Below are positions 1-7,937 of a stretch of 38,315 nt of DNA, piece after piece. Made by a program: the position numbers and the translations under genes. The notes below the pieces were generated by a model, which did no database searches, was not told where the DNA came from, and saw only the letters and a program-made list of their open reading frames with translations. The DNA is from Candidatus Alloenteromonas pullicola (GTDB lineage: Bacteria > Bacillota_I > Bacilli_A > RFN20 > CAG-826): the NCBI GenBank assembly GCA_018714785.1, contig DVMV01000028.1:1-38315 (forward strand), given 5' to 3'. How positions within the stretch are numbered: position 1 is the first letter of the stretch; each line of letters opens with the position of its first letter.

Positions 1-153
1 TGAAACCTCTTTCATCAAAACAGCACTATTCAACCGGTTTCCTAATACTTCACTGGTGTTTTCCGACCTATTTCACGCGATTGCTAATTTTTGCCAGAGG
101 CGCGAAAAAATGTTTTTCCTCGCGCGTGCGAGTCTAAATTTTATATAGCAAAC

Positions 154-178
154 AAAAAAGCCTGGGTTGCTCCCAGGC
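154..178 (-). terminator. Rho-independent terminator after rpmA
   Basis: On the minus strand an 8-bp GC-rich stem (GCCTGGGA/acCCCAGGC type, arms at 160-166 and 171-178 with a 4-nt loop) is followed by TTTTTTGTT. It lies about 15 nt past the rpmA stop codon and closes the rplU-prp-rpmA operon. The remaining bases 1-153 hold nothing I can assign. Confidence 0.9.
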
Positions 179-193
179 CGATTGCCCTACTTC

Positions 194-490
194 TTACTTG
201 GCTTCGACGGCGTAGACCGAGACCTGCTTCTGGCGGCGGCCGACGCGCTCGAACTTCACGACGCCCTCAATGGTGGCGAACAAGGTGTCGTCGCCGCCCT
301 TCTTGACGTTGTGCCCCGGGTAAACCTTGGTTCCCCTCTGGCGGTAAAGGATCGAGCCGGCGGTGACGATTTCGCCATCGGAGGCCTTGGCGCCAAGGCG
401 GCGGCCGGCGGAGTCGCGGCCGTTCTTGGTCGAGCCGACGCCCTTCTTGGAAGCGAAGAGCTGAAGATCTAGAACGAATTTCATTTTCAT
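194..490 (-). CDS. rpmA: 50S ribosomal protein L27
   Basis: This is a 98-aa L27 of the large ribosomal subunit, whose N-terminus reaches towards the peptidyl-transferase centre. The signature [14 protein letters not shown] is intact. Upstream of it is the short N-terminal extension typical of Firmicutes ([13 protein letters not shown]), which is removed by the protease Prp in Staphylococcus aureus and relatives. Here the usual LQFFA cleavage motif reads LQLFA. The start ATG overlaps the prp stop as ATGA and is preceded by AGGGAG, so translation is probably coupled to prp. It is the last gene of rplU-prp-rpmA, followed by a strong terminator. Identity is certain; that the extension is cleaved is inferred from the family and the neighbouring prp. 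Confidence 0.98.
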   Translation of the reverse strand: MKMKFVLDLQLFASKKGVGSTKNGRDSAGRRLGAKASDGEIVTAGSILYRQRGTKVYPGHNVKKGGDDTLFATIEGVVKFERVGRRQKQVSVYAVEAK

Positions 491-801
491 ATCTCCCTTT
501 CTTTGATATCGATGGCCTTCGGGTAGGAGACCTCGATTGTCTTTAGCTGGATTAGCAGCGTTTCGATGACCGCTTGGTCGTGTTCGGATATGCCGGCTTT
601 GGCGATGCAGCTCAGCGTCCCCGGCTCCATCTCGATCTCGAAGTCCTCTTCGGGATTGGCGAGGGCGTTCATCGCCCCGACCGAGACCGCGCTTACCCCG
701 GCGCAGACCAGATCCTTGCCGTAGTCGCCGGTGTTCGCATGGCCCTTGATCAGCAGGCTATGGAACCCTTTGCCTTTGTATTCGACCTCGACTTTGATCA
801 T
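487..801 (-). CDS. prp: Ribosomal-processing cysteine protease Prp
   Basis: This 104-aa protein of the Prp (YsxB/DUF464) family sits in its usual place between rplU and rpmA. The family trims the N-terminal extension of L27 before or during ribosome assembly. The catalytic pair is visible as His21 in [12 protein letters not shown] and Cys33 in [13 protein letters not shown]. The length matches the family. It starts 6 nt after the rplU stop and its TGA overlaps the rpmA ATG, so substrate and protease are co-translated. The substrate L27 in this window does carry the matching extension, which supports the assignment. Confidence 0.95.
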   Translation of the reverse strand: MIKVEVEYKGKGFHSLLIKGHANTGDYGKDLVCAGVSAVSVGAMNALANPEEDFEIEMEPGTLSCIAKAGISEHDQAVIETLLIQLKTIEVSYPKAIDIKEREI

Positions 802-807
802 CTTCGT

Positions 808-1116
808 TTAGGCGTTGATGGACTTGACGACCAGGCAGGTGTACGGCTGGCGGTGGCCGATGGTCTTGCGCTCATTGGCCTTGGCCTTGTACTTGTAGAC
901 GCGGACTTTCTTCCCGAGCCCCTGCTTCTCGACCTTGCACTCGACCGAGGCGCCCTTTACGTAGGGGTTGCCGACCTTGGTGGATTCCCCACCGAGGAAC
1001 AGGACCTTGTCCAGGGTGACGTCCTTGCCGACCTCGGCGTCGAGCTTCTCGACGTAGATGTGGTCGCCGACGGAGACGGTGACTTGCTTACCGCCGGTTT
1101 CGATGATAGCGTACAT
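808..1116 (-). CDS. rplU: 50S ribosomal protein L21
   Basis: This is a 102-aa L21 that binds 23S rRNA in the large subunit. The beginning [11 protein letters not shown] and the C-terminal signature KRR-like segment ([20 protein letters not shown]) are diagnostic. It is the first gene of the L21-Prp-L27 operon. AAGGAGG lies about 13 nt upstream of the ATG, a rather long spacing, and an ATGTAA start-stop pair lies in between; whether that matters is unknown. The upstream non-coding stretch resembles an L21 autoregulatory leader. Confidence 0.98.
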   Translation of the reverse strand: MYAIIETGGKQVTVSVGDHIYVEKLDAEVGKDVTLDKVLFLGGESTKVGNPYVKGASVECKVEKQGLGKKVRVYKYKAKANERKTIGHRQPYTCLVVKSINA

Positions 1117-1128
1117 TGGTTTTACATT

Positions 1129-1240
1129 TCCTCCTTTGCGCTTGGCTTTTGATGACTCGCTATGGAGGCGGGTTTCCCGCTTGAGCCTCTTCTAGGCGGT
1201 TGCGCGCCTAAAGCCAAAGGCGGACAACGAGGCTAGTATA
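1129..1240 (-). promoter_or_regulatory. Probable L21 leader RNA with -10 box
   Basis: The 155-nt gap between radC and rplU contains, on the minus strand, TATACT (1240-1235) as a candidate -10 without a good -35. It is followed by a structured leader with stems such as GGCGCGCAACCGCC and GCGGGAAACCCGC, and then the rplU ribosome site. Firmicutes commonly have an autoregulatory leader here, to which L21 is thought to bind. The match was judged by eye from position and stems only, so the family assignment is tentative. Confidence 0.45.
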
Positions 1241-1272
1241 GTCGCTATTTCCCTATAAGGGAAGCCTTTTTT

Positions 1273-1887
1273 CTACAACATGCCGGCAGACCGGAAGGAA
1301 AACTGGCGTCCCTCGGCCCTTATCAGGTGGTCGATGAGCCTTATCGAGAGGGACGAGAGGCGCCTTTCGATAGATATCGTCAGCTCGATATCGGACTTCG
1401 ACGGCAGGGGATCCCCGCTAGGGTGGTTGTGCAACAGCACCACCGCCGCGGCCCCCTTCCTCACCGCCTCCTTCGCCACCATGCCGGGATCGAGGGGGAG
1501 ATGGTCGGAGAGGCTATGGCAGAGGACGCTATGTCCAAGCGGGTGGAGCGCGGAAGAGAAGCAATACAGCCGCACCTCCTCGCCCCGGAATCCAAATCCG
1601 GATATCCCACGCCGGCTGGCTATCTGGAAGCAGGCCTGCAGGCGCAGCGATATGGCGACGGAGACGCCGCCCCCATCCATTAGCTCCTCGGCCGAGCAGC
1701 GCGAAAGCCCCTTCAGCCCGCCATGCCGATATAGCAGGTCCCTGCCGATGTCCAATGCCGAGCGCCCCTTGACCCCCGACCCGATGAGGAGGGCCAAAAG
1801 CTCCTCGTCGGAAAGCGAATCGATGCCTTCGCGCCTTGCTTTTTCCCGCGGGCGGTAAAAGGAGGGGATGTCCTTGATCGCCCCCAT
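1273..1887 (-). CDS. radC: RadC/JAB-family protein (divergent)
   Basis: This is a 204-aa RadC-family protein. The N-terminal helix-hairpin-helix part (LSDEELLALLIGSG) and the C-terminal JAB/MPN metal site (LLHNHPSGDPLPSKSD, giving HxH and Asp ligands) are clear. The central strand that normally reads like 'vSVDPREVF' is replaced by an unusual segment (LGHSVLCHSLSDHLPLDP), so the protein is divergent. The cellular role of RadC proteins is unsettled; the old link to DNA repair is not well supported. The ORF-track start is too early; the family start is MGAIKDIPSFYRPREKA. That ATG overlaps the stop of the preceding 63-aa ORF (TGATG) and has no strong ribosome site of its own, so it is probably translationally coupled. 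Confidence 0.88.
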   Translation of the reverse strand: MGAIKDIPSFYRPREKARREGIDSLSDEELLALLIGSGVKGRSALDIGRDLLYRHGGLKGLSRCSAEELMDGGGVSVAISLRLQACFQIASRRGISGFGFRGEEVRLYCFSSALHPLGHSVLCHSLSDHLPLDPGMVAKEAVRKGAAAVVLLHNHPSGDPLPSKSDIELTISIERRLSSLSIRLIDHLIRAEGRQFSFRSAGML

Positions 1888-2078
1888 CAGGGATGTAGTT
1901 CCCACTCGAATTTGTAGCCCCCTGGAAGGCTGACCTTCGACTCCCCGCCCACGAACAGTCGATACGCGACGATGGTCAGTATAACCACGGTGAACACAAC
2001 GAAAACCGTCGTTAGCGTCAGCGCCTCCCCCGGCCTTATGCCATCCATTTCCTCTTGGCTGAGTTTGCATAGTCCCAT
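1887..2078 (-). CDS. Unrecognised 63-aa single-pass membrane peptide
   Basis: I do not recognise this family with certainty. The peptide has three parts: an N-terminal segment KLSQEEMDGIRPG that resembles double-glycine bacteriocin/pheromone leaders (LSxEEMxxIxGG, here PG), a hydrophobic segment of about 23 residues (TTVFVVFTVVILTIVAYRLF), and a short tail with LPGGYKFEWE. The start is well supported: AGGAGG lies 8 nt before MGLCKLSQ, which places the leader-like part inside the product. It lies between valS and radC; its TGA overlaps the radC ATG. The ribosome site is half of a perfect 8-bp hairpin. No ABC peptidase-transporter or immunity gene is adjacent, so a bacteriocin role is only a thought; a small membrane regulator is equally possible. 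Confidence 0.7.
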   Translation of the reverse strand: MGLCKLSQEEMDGIRPGEALTLTTVFVVFTVVILTIVAYRLFVGGESKVSLPGGYKFEWELHP

Positions 2079-2086
2079 GGAAAAGA

Positions 2087-2109
2087 CCTCCTACCGATTA
2101 AGTAGGAGG
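2087..2109 (-). promoter_or_regulatory. Hairpin covering the ribosome site of the 63-aa ORF
   Basis: CCTCCTAC-N7-GTAGGAGG forms a perfect 8-bp stem with a 7-nt loop between the valS stop and the small ORF. The 3' arm contains the AGGAGG ribosome site, and TCTTTTCC follows. It could hide the ribosome site, act as a weak valS terminator, or both. Confidence 0.6.
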
Positions 2110-2130
2110 CCAATGGGGTTTGGGTAACGG

Positions 2131-4707
2131 TTAAGCGAGGCTTTCCAGCAGCTTCCTGACTTCCTGCAGCTGCTTGCGGTTGTCATCCAGCTTCCCCTGC
2201 TCCAGCTCGACCTTGGCCTTGGGGGCTTTGGCGAGGAATCCGGGGTTGGAGAGCATCTTCTCGCCGCGGGCGATCTCGGATAGGAGGGCCTGCTCCTTCC
2301 TCTGCAGCTTGGCGACCTGCTCCTGCTTCGGCTCAGCCGAGGAGAAGGCGATCACGAAGCCCGAGTAGGTGTAGGCGGAAAGCGACTTGATTTCCTTGGC
2401 TATGACGACCTTCGAGGCGAATAGGAACCTGGATAGGTAGTCCTCGATGCCTTTGAAGGGGGCCTTCGGGGCGATGTCGACCTCGATCGGCGCGTTGGGG
2501 GCCAGCCCGGCCTCGCTCTTGTAGGAGCGCCCGTCCTTGATCATCTTCTTCAGCAGCTCGCCCTGCCTCTCGGCGGAGGGGAATGAAAGCGCCTTGTCAT
2601 ACTCGGGGTAGCTCTCGAGCATTATCGATTCCTTGTGCAGCGGAAGGGAGAGGTAGATCTCCTCGGCGATGAAGGGGCAGTACGGGTAGATCATCTTGAC
2701 GATGGCCTCGATGACCTTGTATAGGACCGTCTTGATCATGGCCTTGTCAGCGCTCCTCTCGAGGCTCACCTTGCTCATCTCGAGGTAGAAGGAGCAGAAA
2801 TCGTCATAGACGAAGTCGTAGAGTACCGAGCTCGCGGCCCCGAACTGGTACCTCTCCATCTTGGAGGTGACCGAGGCGACGGTCTTGTTCAGGCGGCTGA
2901 GGATGTACTTCTCCAGCGTCCCAAGCCTCTTCCTGTCGAGCTGCTCGGGCGCGAAATCATCGCCCAGCGACATCTCGACGTAGCGGGCCGAGTTCCAGAT
3001 CTTGTTGAGGTAGTTGGCCGCGGCGGAGAGCTTCTCGTCGCTGTAGCGCATGTCCAGCCCCGGCGTGGAGTTGGTGGTGATGAAGTAGCGCAGCGCGTCG
3101 ACGCCGTATTTCTCGATGACGTCGATCGGGTCGACGCCGTTGCCTAGCGACTTGCTCATCTTCCGCCCCTGCTCGTCGCGGATGAGTCCGTGGATCACGA
3201 CCTCCTTGAACGGGGATTTGCCGGTGAAGTGCAGCGACTGGAAGATCATCCTCGAGACCCAGAAGAATATCAGGTCGTACCCGGTGAAAAGCACCGAGGT
3301 CGGGAAGTAGCGGTCGAAGTCCTCGCCGCCATCGGGCCAGCCCATGGTCGCGAAAGGCCATAGCCCCGAGGAGAACCAGGTGTCCAGCACGTCCTCGTCC
3401 TGGTCGTATAAAGATGGGTCGAGCGGGGTTTCGCTGACGACGACCGAGCCGTCCTTCTTGCTGTAATAGGCCGGGATGCGGTGCCCCCACCACAGCTGGC
3501 GGGATATGCACCAGTCCTCGCAGTTGGCCATCCAGCGGAGCAAAACCTTCTCAAAGCGCTTGGGCAGGAACTCGACCTTCCCCTCGCCCTTCTGGCTCTC
3601 TATGACCTTCTCGGCGAGCGGCTTCATCCGCACGAACCACTGCTTGGAAAGCATCGGCTCGACGACCGCCCCGCTGCGCTCGGAATGCCCGACGGAGTGG
3701 ACGATCTTCTCGATCTTCTGCAGATGGCCGCCGCTTCTTATGTCCTCGACCAGCTGACGGCGGCACTCGTAGCGGTCGAGCCCGGCGTATTTTCCGCACT
3801 TTTCGTTGGTATGGGCGTGCTCATCGAGCACCTTTATGAACGGCAGGCAGTACTTCTTGGCCAGGTTGAAGTCGTTGGGGTCGTGGGCTGGCGTGCACTT
3901 CATCGCCCCGGTGCCGAAGCTCAAATCGACGTAGGGGTCGGCCATGATCGGGAGCTCCTCGCCGTTGGCGGGGTTGATGACCTTCTTGCCGACCAATCCC
4001 TTGTAGCGCTCATCCTTGGGGTTGACGAAGACGGCGACGTCGCCGAACATCGTCTCCGGGCGGGTGGTGGCGACCACGATCTGGCGATCTTCCCCCACCA
4101 CGTCGTAGAGGAAGTAGAAGAACTCGCCCTGGTCGTCGCTATGGACGACCTCGATGTTGGAAAGCGCGGTGCATAGCTCCGGGTCCCAGTTGATGATCCG
4201 CTCGCCGCGGTAGATGAGCCCCTCGTCGTAAAGCGTCTTGAAGACGCGGAGGACGGCCTTGGACAATCCGGGGTCGAGGGTGAAGCGCTCGCGGGTGTAG
4301 TCGACGGAAAGCCCGACGCTGGCCCACTGCTGATGGATGGTCTTGGAGTACTCCTCCTTCCAGGAGAAGGCGACCTCGAGGAACTTCTCCCTCCCGAGGT
4401 CGTAGCGGCTTATGCCCTGCTTGCGCAGGCGCTCCTCGACCTTGGCCTGGGTGGCGATCCCGGCGTGGTCGACGCCCGGGACCCAGAGCACGTCGAAGCC
4501 CTTCATCCGCTTGTAGCGGGCGGTGATGTCGTCGGGCACGGTGTCCATTACGTGGCCAAGGTGCAGCTTCCCGGTGACGTTGGGCGGGGGGATCACGATG
4601 GAGAAGGGCTGCTTGCCCTTGTCCCCCGCGGTGAAATACCCTTTGCCCTTCCAGTTCTCGTATTTGCCTTCCTCGACGGCCTTGTGGTCGTAGCGTTTGT
4701 CTAGCAT
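2131..4707 (-). CDS. valS: Valine-tRNA ligase
   Basis: This cytoplasmic class I synthetase of 858 aa charges tRNA-Val. The HIGH motif appears as LHLGH after PPPNVTG, and KMSKS appears in GRKMSKSLGNGVDP; both are valine-type contexts. The CP1 editing domain lies between them (TTRPETMFGDVAV), followed by the anticodon-binding domain and a C-terminal coiled coil rich in Lys/Glu/Leu (KQEQVAKLQRKEQALL and following). The ORF-track start runs into the leader; MLDKRYDHKAVEEGKYE with TGGAGG upstream is the real start. It is preceded by a T-box with a plausible GUC specifier and its own promoter. The length is normal for Firmicutes. Confidence 0.98.
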   Translation of the reverse strand: MLDKRYDHKAVEEGKYENWKGKGYFTAGDKGKQPFSIVIPPPNVTGKLHLGHVMDTVPDDITARYKRMKGFDVLWVPGVDHAGIATQAKVEERLRKQGISRYDLGREKFLEVAFSWKEEYSKTIHQQWASVGLSVDYTRERFTLDPGLSKAVLRVFKTLYDEGLIYRGERIINWDPELCTALSNIEVVHSDDQGEFFYFLYDVVGEDRQIVVATTRPETMFGDVAVFVNPKDERYKGLVGKKVINPANGEELPIMADPYVDLSFGTGAMKCTPAHDPNDFNLAKKYCLPFIKVLDEHAHTNEKCGKYAGLDRYECRRQLVEDIRSGGHLQKIEKIVHSVGHSERSGAVVEPMLSKQWFVRMKPLAEKVIESQKGEGKVEFLPKRFEKVLLRWMANCEDWCISRQLWWGHRIPAYYSKKDGSVVVSETPLDPSLYDQDEDVLDTWFSSGLWPFATMGWPDGGEDFDRYFPTSVLFTGYDLIFFWVSRMIFQSLHFTGKSPFKEVVIHGLIRDEQGRKMSKSLGNGVDPIDVIEKYGVDALRYFITTNSTPGLDMRYSDEKLSAAANYLNKIWNSARYVEMSLGDDFAPEQLDRKRLGTLEKYILSRLNKTVASVTSKMERYQFGAASSVLYDFVYDDFCSFYLEMSKVSLERSADKAMIKTVLYKVIEAIVKMIYPYCPFIAEEIYLSLPLHKESIMLESYPEYDKALSFPSAERQGELLKKMIKDGRSYKSEAGLAPNAPIEVDIAPKAPFKGIEDYLSRFLFASKVVIAKEIKSLSAYTYSGFVIAFSSAEPKQEQVAKLQRKEQALLSEIARGEKMLSNPGFLAKAPKAKVELEQGKLDDNRKQLQEVRKLLESLA

Positions 4708-4721
4708 AGGTTCCTCCAGAA

Positions 4722-4915
4722 AATAAAAAGCGCTCCGCGATGGGGCGCGGCGCGCTGTACCACCCATCTTCCCATCGCGTTGCGATGGCTCGATTCTGCC
4801 CCTTAACGCGGGGCGACGTACCCTAAGAAGCGACTCATGGGGACCGCGCGCCCAGCTTCCACCATCCTGGGCTCTCTATCTCACGGCTATCCCAATCCCT
4901 CTTCCTCAACGGGAC
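4722..4915 (-). promoter_or_regulatory. T-box leader, tRNA-Val (specifier GUC)
   Basis: The minus-strand leader contains the antiterminator T-box GGGTGGTACAGCGCG (about 4751-4766). A terminator follows, with stem GCGC..CCGCG/CGCGG..GCGC and TTTTTATTTT, directly before the valS ribosome site. Stem I elements AGAGAGCCC and GATGGTGG are visible. The candidate specifier is GUC (4834-4832) in ATGAGTCGCTTC, which lines up with the AUC context in the ileS leader. Uncharged tRNA-Val should allow read-through. Confidence 0.92.
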
Positions 4916-4921
4916 GGGTGA

Positions 4922-4950
4922 ATTATATGTTGGCTTGCCCTCAAGTTCAA
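4922..4950 (-). promoter_or_regulatory. Sigma-A type promoter of valS
   Basis: TTGAAC (4950-4945) and TATAAT (4927-4922) are separated by 17 nt on the minus strand. They start just past the ysxC stop codon and place the transcript start near 4915, at the front of the T-box leader. This is one of the best promoter matches in the window. Confidence 0.85.
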
Positions 4951-4952
4951 GG

Positions 4953-5522
4953 CTAGGCGAGGCTACAGGCGATCGCGGCCCTGATCGAGCTTAGCGAGGC
5001 GCTGCTTAGGTCGGAGAAGATTATATTCTCTATCCCCGCCGAAGCGGCCCGCTTCTGGGCCAAGGCCCGCTGCTTCTGGTTCATCATGTCGGACTTGGTG
5101 CCGACGCAGATGAGCTTGCAGGGGAAGCCCTCCAGGTAGCGGAGGAAGGCGAGGTCATCCTCGCCCATCTCCCGCCGGAAGTCGACCAATAGGACGATGG
5201 CCTTAAGCCGCTTGTCGCCGTAATAGGACTCCATCATCCTCGAGAAGGAGATGGTGTTCATCGTGGCGAAGCCGGTCGAGCCGTATCCCGGGGAGTCGAC
5301 GAGGTAGAACCGCTCGTCGATCAGGAAGAAGTTGAGCAGCTTGGTCTTGCCCGCCTTCTTCGATGAGAAGGCGATCTTCTGCCCCACCAAGGCGTTGATG
5401 AGGCTCGACTTGCCGACGTTGCTCCGCCCCACCACCAACACCTCGGGGTAGGCGTCGCCCGGGCGGCCCTTGAGGTCGACCGAGGAGGTGACGAACCTCA
5501 CCTTCCGGAAGTCGATCCTCAC
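4953..5522 (-). CDS. ysxC: Ribosome biogenesis GTPase YsxC/EngB
   Basis: This 189-aa P-loop GTPase of the EngB/YihA family is needed for large-subunit assembly in B. subtilis. The G motifs are G1 GRSNVGKS, G3 DSPGYG and G4 TKSD; the switch region GKTKLLNFF is family-typical. The ORF-track start lies inside lon. I place the start at GTG 5522, which overlaps the lon stop as GTGA and gives the N-terminus VRIDFRKVRFVTSS, in line with the family length. The lon-ysxC order is the same as in B. subtilis. The GTG start is inferred from spacing and family length. Confidence 0.95.
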   Translation of the reverse strand: MRIDFRKVRFVTSSVDLKGRPGDAYPEVLVVGRSNVGKSSLINALVGQKIAFSSKKAGKTKLLNFFLIDERFYLVDSPGYGSTGFATMNTISFSRMMESYYGDKRLKAIVLLVDFRREMGEDDLAFLRYLEGFPCKLICVGTKSDMMNQKQRALAQKRAASAGIENIIFSDLSSASLSSIRAAIACSLA

Positions 5523-7861
5523 GCCTTCTCCCTCACCAAGGCGCGATCCAACGCGTCGTCGACGGTCTTCATGAAGGTGATCTTGAGCGCCTTCTTGACC
5601 TCCTCGGGGAGCTCCTCGACGTCCTTCTTGTTGTCGATGGGGACGACGATCTCCTTGATGCCGCACCTGGCGGCGGCCAAGGATTTCTCGCGCAGCCCGC
5701 CGATGGCCAAGGCGTTCCCGCGGAGGGTAACCTCGCCGGTCATGGCCACGTTGGCGTTGACCGGGGTGTGGGTGAGGCAGGATATGATGGCGGTCGTTAT
5801 GGCGACGCCGGCGCTAGGACCATCCTTGGGCACCGCGCCCTCGGGGACGTGGATGTGGATGTCGTTGCTGGCGAATATCGCGTCGTCGATGTTGTACTTC
5901 TTCGAATTGGCGCGGACGTAGTCGAGCGCGATGGTCGCGCTTTCCTTCATCACCTCGCCAAGCTTGCCGGTGAGGACCAATCCGCCCTTGCCGGGGAAGT
6001 AGTTCACCTCGATCGGCAATATGTCCCCGCCGAAGTCGGTGTAGGCCAAGCCGGTGACGACGCCGACCTGGTTCTCCTTCTCCTTCTTGCTGCCCTCGAA
6101 TATCTCGACGCCGAGGTAGGAATGCAGCTTCGCGTCGTCGATGAGTATCGGGCGCGGGGTGGACTCATCCTTGAGTATCTCGACCACGGCCTTGCGGCAG
6201 CAGCTGGCGATGGTGCGCTCAAGCTGCCTCACGCCGGCCTCCATGGTGTAGTGCTCGATGATGGTCTTGAGGCTCTGCTCGGGGAAGCTGATGTCGGAAT
6301 CGGAAAGCCCGGCGAGCTTGACCTGCTTCGGGATGAGGAATCCGTTGGCGATCTTCACCTTCTCGATCTCGGTGTAGGACGGGACCTCGATGAGCTCGAG
6401 CCTATCGCGGAGCGGGCCCGGGATGTTGTCGAGGTTGTTCGCGGTGCAGATGAAGAGCACGTTGGAGAGGTCATAAGGCTCCTCGACGTAGTTGTCGTTG
6501 AAGGCGAAGTTCTGCTCGGGGTCTAGTACCTCGAGCAAAGCCGAGGACGGGTCGCCCTTGTAGTTGCTGCCGCCGACCTTGTCGATCTCGTCGAGCAGGA
6601 ACACGGGGTTGGTGACCCCGCACTTTATCATGCCGTGGATTATGCGGCCCGGCATCGAGCCGACGTAGGTACGGCGGTGGCCGCGGATCTCGGCCTCATC
6701 GGATATGCCGCCGAGGGCGGTCTTGAAGAACTTGCGCCCGAGGGCCCTCGCGATGGAGCGACCGAGGCTGGTCTTGCCGCATCCAGGCGGGCCGTAGAAG
6801 CAAAGTATCGGGGCCTTGAGCGACTTGGTCATCTTCTTGACGGCCAGGTACTCGATGATCCTCTTCTTGACCTTCTCCAGGCCATAGTGGTCCTCGTTTA
6901 GGACCTCCTCGACGTGGTTGAGGTCCTCGTCGTCCTCGGTCTTCTCGAACCAGGGGATCGAGAGGAGGGTGTCGATGTAGGTCATGATGAGGGAGGCCTC
7001 GAGGGAGGACTCCGGCATCATCTTGTAGCGGCGCAGCTCGGCCTTGATCTTGGCCTTGACGTTCTCCGGATAGGGGTTCTGCTCGAGCTTCTGGAGGATG
7101 GCGTCCTCGGAATGCTCCTGGTCGTCGCCCTCGCCTAGCTCCTCGCGGATGGCCTTCATCTTCTCGCGGAGGTAGTACTCCTTCTGGCTCTTCTCGGCCG
7201 AGGCGCGGACCTTCTTGGAGAGGTCGTCCTCGACCTCGGCGGCCGCCTTGGCGCCCTGAAGGCACTCAAGGAGGTAGGATAGGCGCTCGTTTATGTCCTC
7301 GATCTCGAGGAGCTTCTCCTTCTGCTGCAGCGACAAAGGCAGGTAAGGTGCCAATGAATCCGGCAGGTCGGCGCTCGGTATGCCTTTGGAGAAGGCCCCG
7401 GCGTTGATGCGGGGGAGGCCCGAGGCGGGGTCGGAGATGGTCTGGGTTATCTCGCGCAGGAGCTTGAGCTCGGTCTGCTTGTCGCCCTCGATGGGCTCGA
7501 TAACGCGGCCAGAGGCCACGAAATAGCCCCCTTCCTCGGAGAACTTCATCGAGTCGAACCTGACCCGCTTGCTGCCGACGACGCGGATGCGCACGCCCCC
7601 GTCATATGGGGTATAGGAGGTCACGCGGCAGAGGGTGCCGGCGGAATATATGTCGTCTATGGTCGGGGAATCGGTGGACTCGCCTTTCTGGCTGACCACG
7701 AAAAGAAGGTTGTTGGTGGCCGAGCGGGCCTGCTCGACGGCCTTCAGGGAGAACTCGCGCCCCACCTCGATGTCCTCGCTCATCGATGGGAAGACGACGA
7801 GGGAGCGGGCAACGAGCAGCGGCAGAGTCAGTATGGATTCACCGTTTGGGTTGTTGTTCAT
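5519..7861 (-). CDS. lon: ATP-dependent protease Lon
   Basis: This 780-aa LonA-type protease degrades misfolded and regulatory proteins in the cytoplasm. It has the N-terminal LON substrate-binding domain, a coiled middle part, an AAA+ module with Walker A GPPGCGKTS (near residue 355) and Walker B LLDEIDK, and a C-terminal serine protease domain. The nucleophile lies in PKDGPSAG and the catalytic Lys in the GGLREKSLAA segment. There is no membrane segment, so it is LonA and not LonB. AGGAG precedes the ATG. A CIRCE element overlaps the promoter, so HrcA repression and heat induction are likely. In B. subtilis clpX and lonB stand between tig and lonA; both are missing here. Confidence 0.98.
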   Translation of the reverse strand: MNNNPNGESILTLPLLVARSLVVFPSMSEDIEVGREFSLKAVEQARSATNNLLFVVSQKGESTDSPTIDDIYSAGTLCRVTSYTPYDGGVRIRVVGSKRVRFDSMKFSEEGGYFVASGRVIEPIEGDKQTELKLLREITQTISDPASGLPRINAGAFSKGIPSADLPDSLAPYLPLSLQQKEKLLEIEDINERLSYLLECLQGAKAAAEVEDDLSKKVRASAEKSQKEYYLREKMKAIREELGEGDDQEHSEDAILQKLEQNPYPENVKAKIKAELRRYKMMPESSLEASLIMTYIDTLLSIPWFEKTEDDEDLNHVEEVLNEDHYGLEKVKKRIIEYLAVKKMTKSLKAPILCFYGPPGCGKTSLGRSIARALGRKFFKTALGGISDEAEIRGHRRTYVGSMPGRIIHGMIKCGVTNPVFLLDEIDKVGGSNYKGDPSSALLEVLDPEQNFAFNDNYVEEPYDLSNVLFICTANNLDNIPGPLRDRLELIEVPSYTEIEKVKIANGFLIPKQVKLAGLSDSDISFPEQSLKTIIEHYTMEAGVRQLERTIASCCRKAVVEILKDESTPRPILIDDAKLHSYLGVEIFEGSKKEKENQVGVVTGLAYTDFGGDILPIEVNYFPGKGGLVLTGKLGEVMKESATIALDYVRANSKKYNIDDAIFASNDIHIHVPEGAVPKDGPSAGVAITTAIISCLTHTPVNANVAMTGEVTLRGNALAIGGLREKSLAAARCGIKEIVVPIDNKKDVEELPEEVKKALKITFMKTVDDALDRALVREKA

Positions 7862-7909
7862 GCTATCTCCTTTCCTAGGGGCAATGCCCCCAATAATCGG
7901 CTGGAGTAA

Positions 7910-7937
7910 ATAATAGCCGGAATTTTAGCACTGTCAA
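7910..7937 (-). promoter_or_regulatory. Sigma-A promoter of lon
   Basis: TTGACA (7937-7932) and TATTAT (7915-7910) are spaced by 16 nt on the minus strand. The -35 hexamer lies inside the CIRCE element, so a bound repressor would block RNA polymerase. The 5' UTR carries a small GGGGC-ATT-GCCCC hairpin before the ribosome site. Confidence 0.85.

Noticed and set aside
1-15. Possible minus-strand gene start (ATGAAAGAGGTTTCA) at the left edge
   Set aside because: Only five codons are visible, without a ribosome site; it cannot be supported.
574-1152. 192-aa plus-strand ORF over prp/rplU
   Set aside because: It is antisense to two certain ribosomal-operon genes, with biased Asp/Leu/Val composition typical of GC-rich shadow frames.
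1247-1272. TTCCCTATAAGGGAA hairpin with TTTTTT on the plus strand
   Set aside because: No plus-strand gene is upstream, and the T-tract is on the wrong side for radC or rplU transcripts.
3481-4176. 231-aa plus-strand ORF inside valS
   Set aside because: It is the antisense frame of valS and has no family features.
5768-6526. 252-aa plus-strand ORF inside lon
   Set aside because: It is the antisense shadow of the Lon ATPase region.
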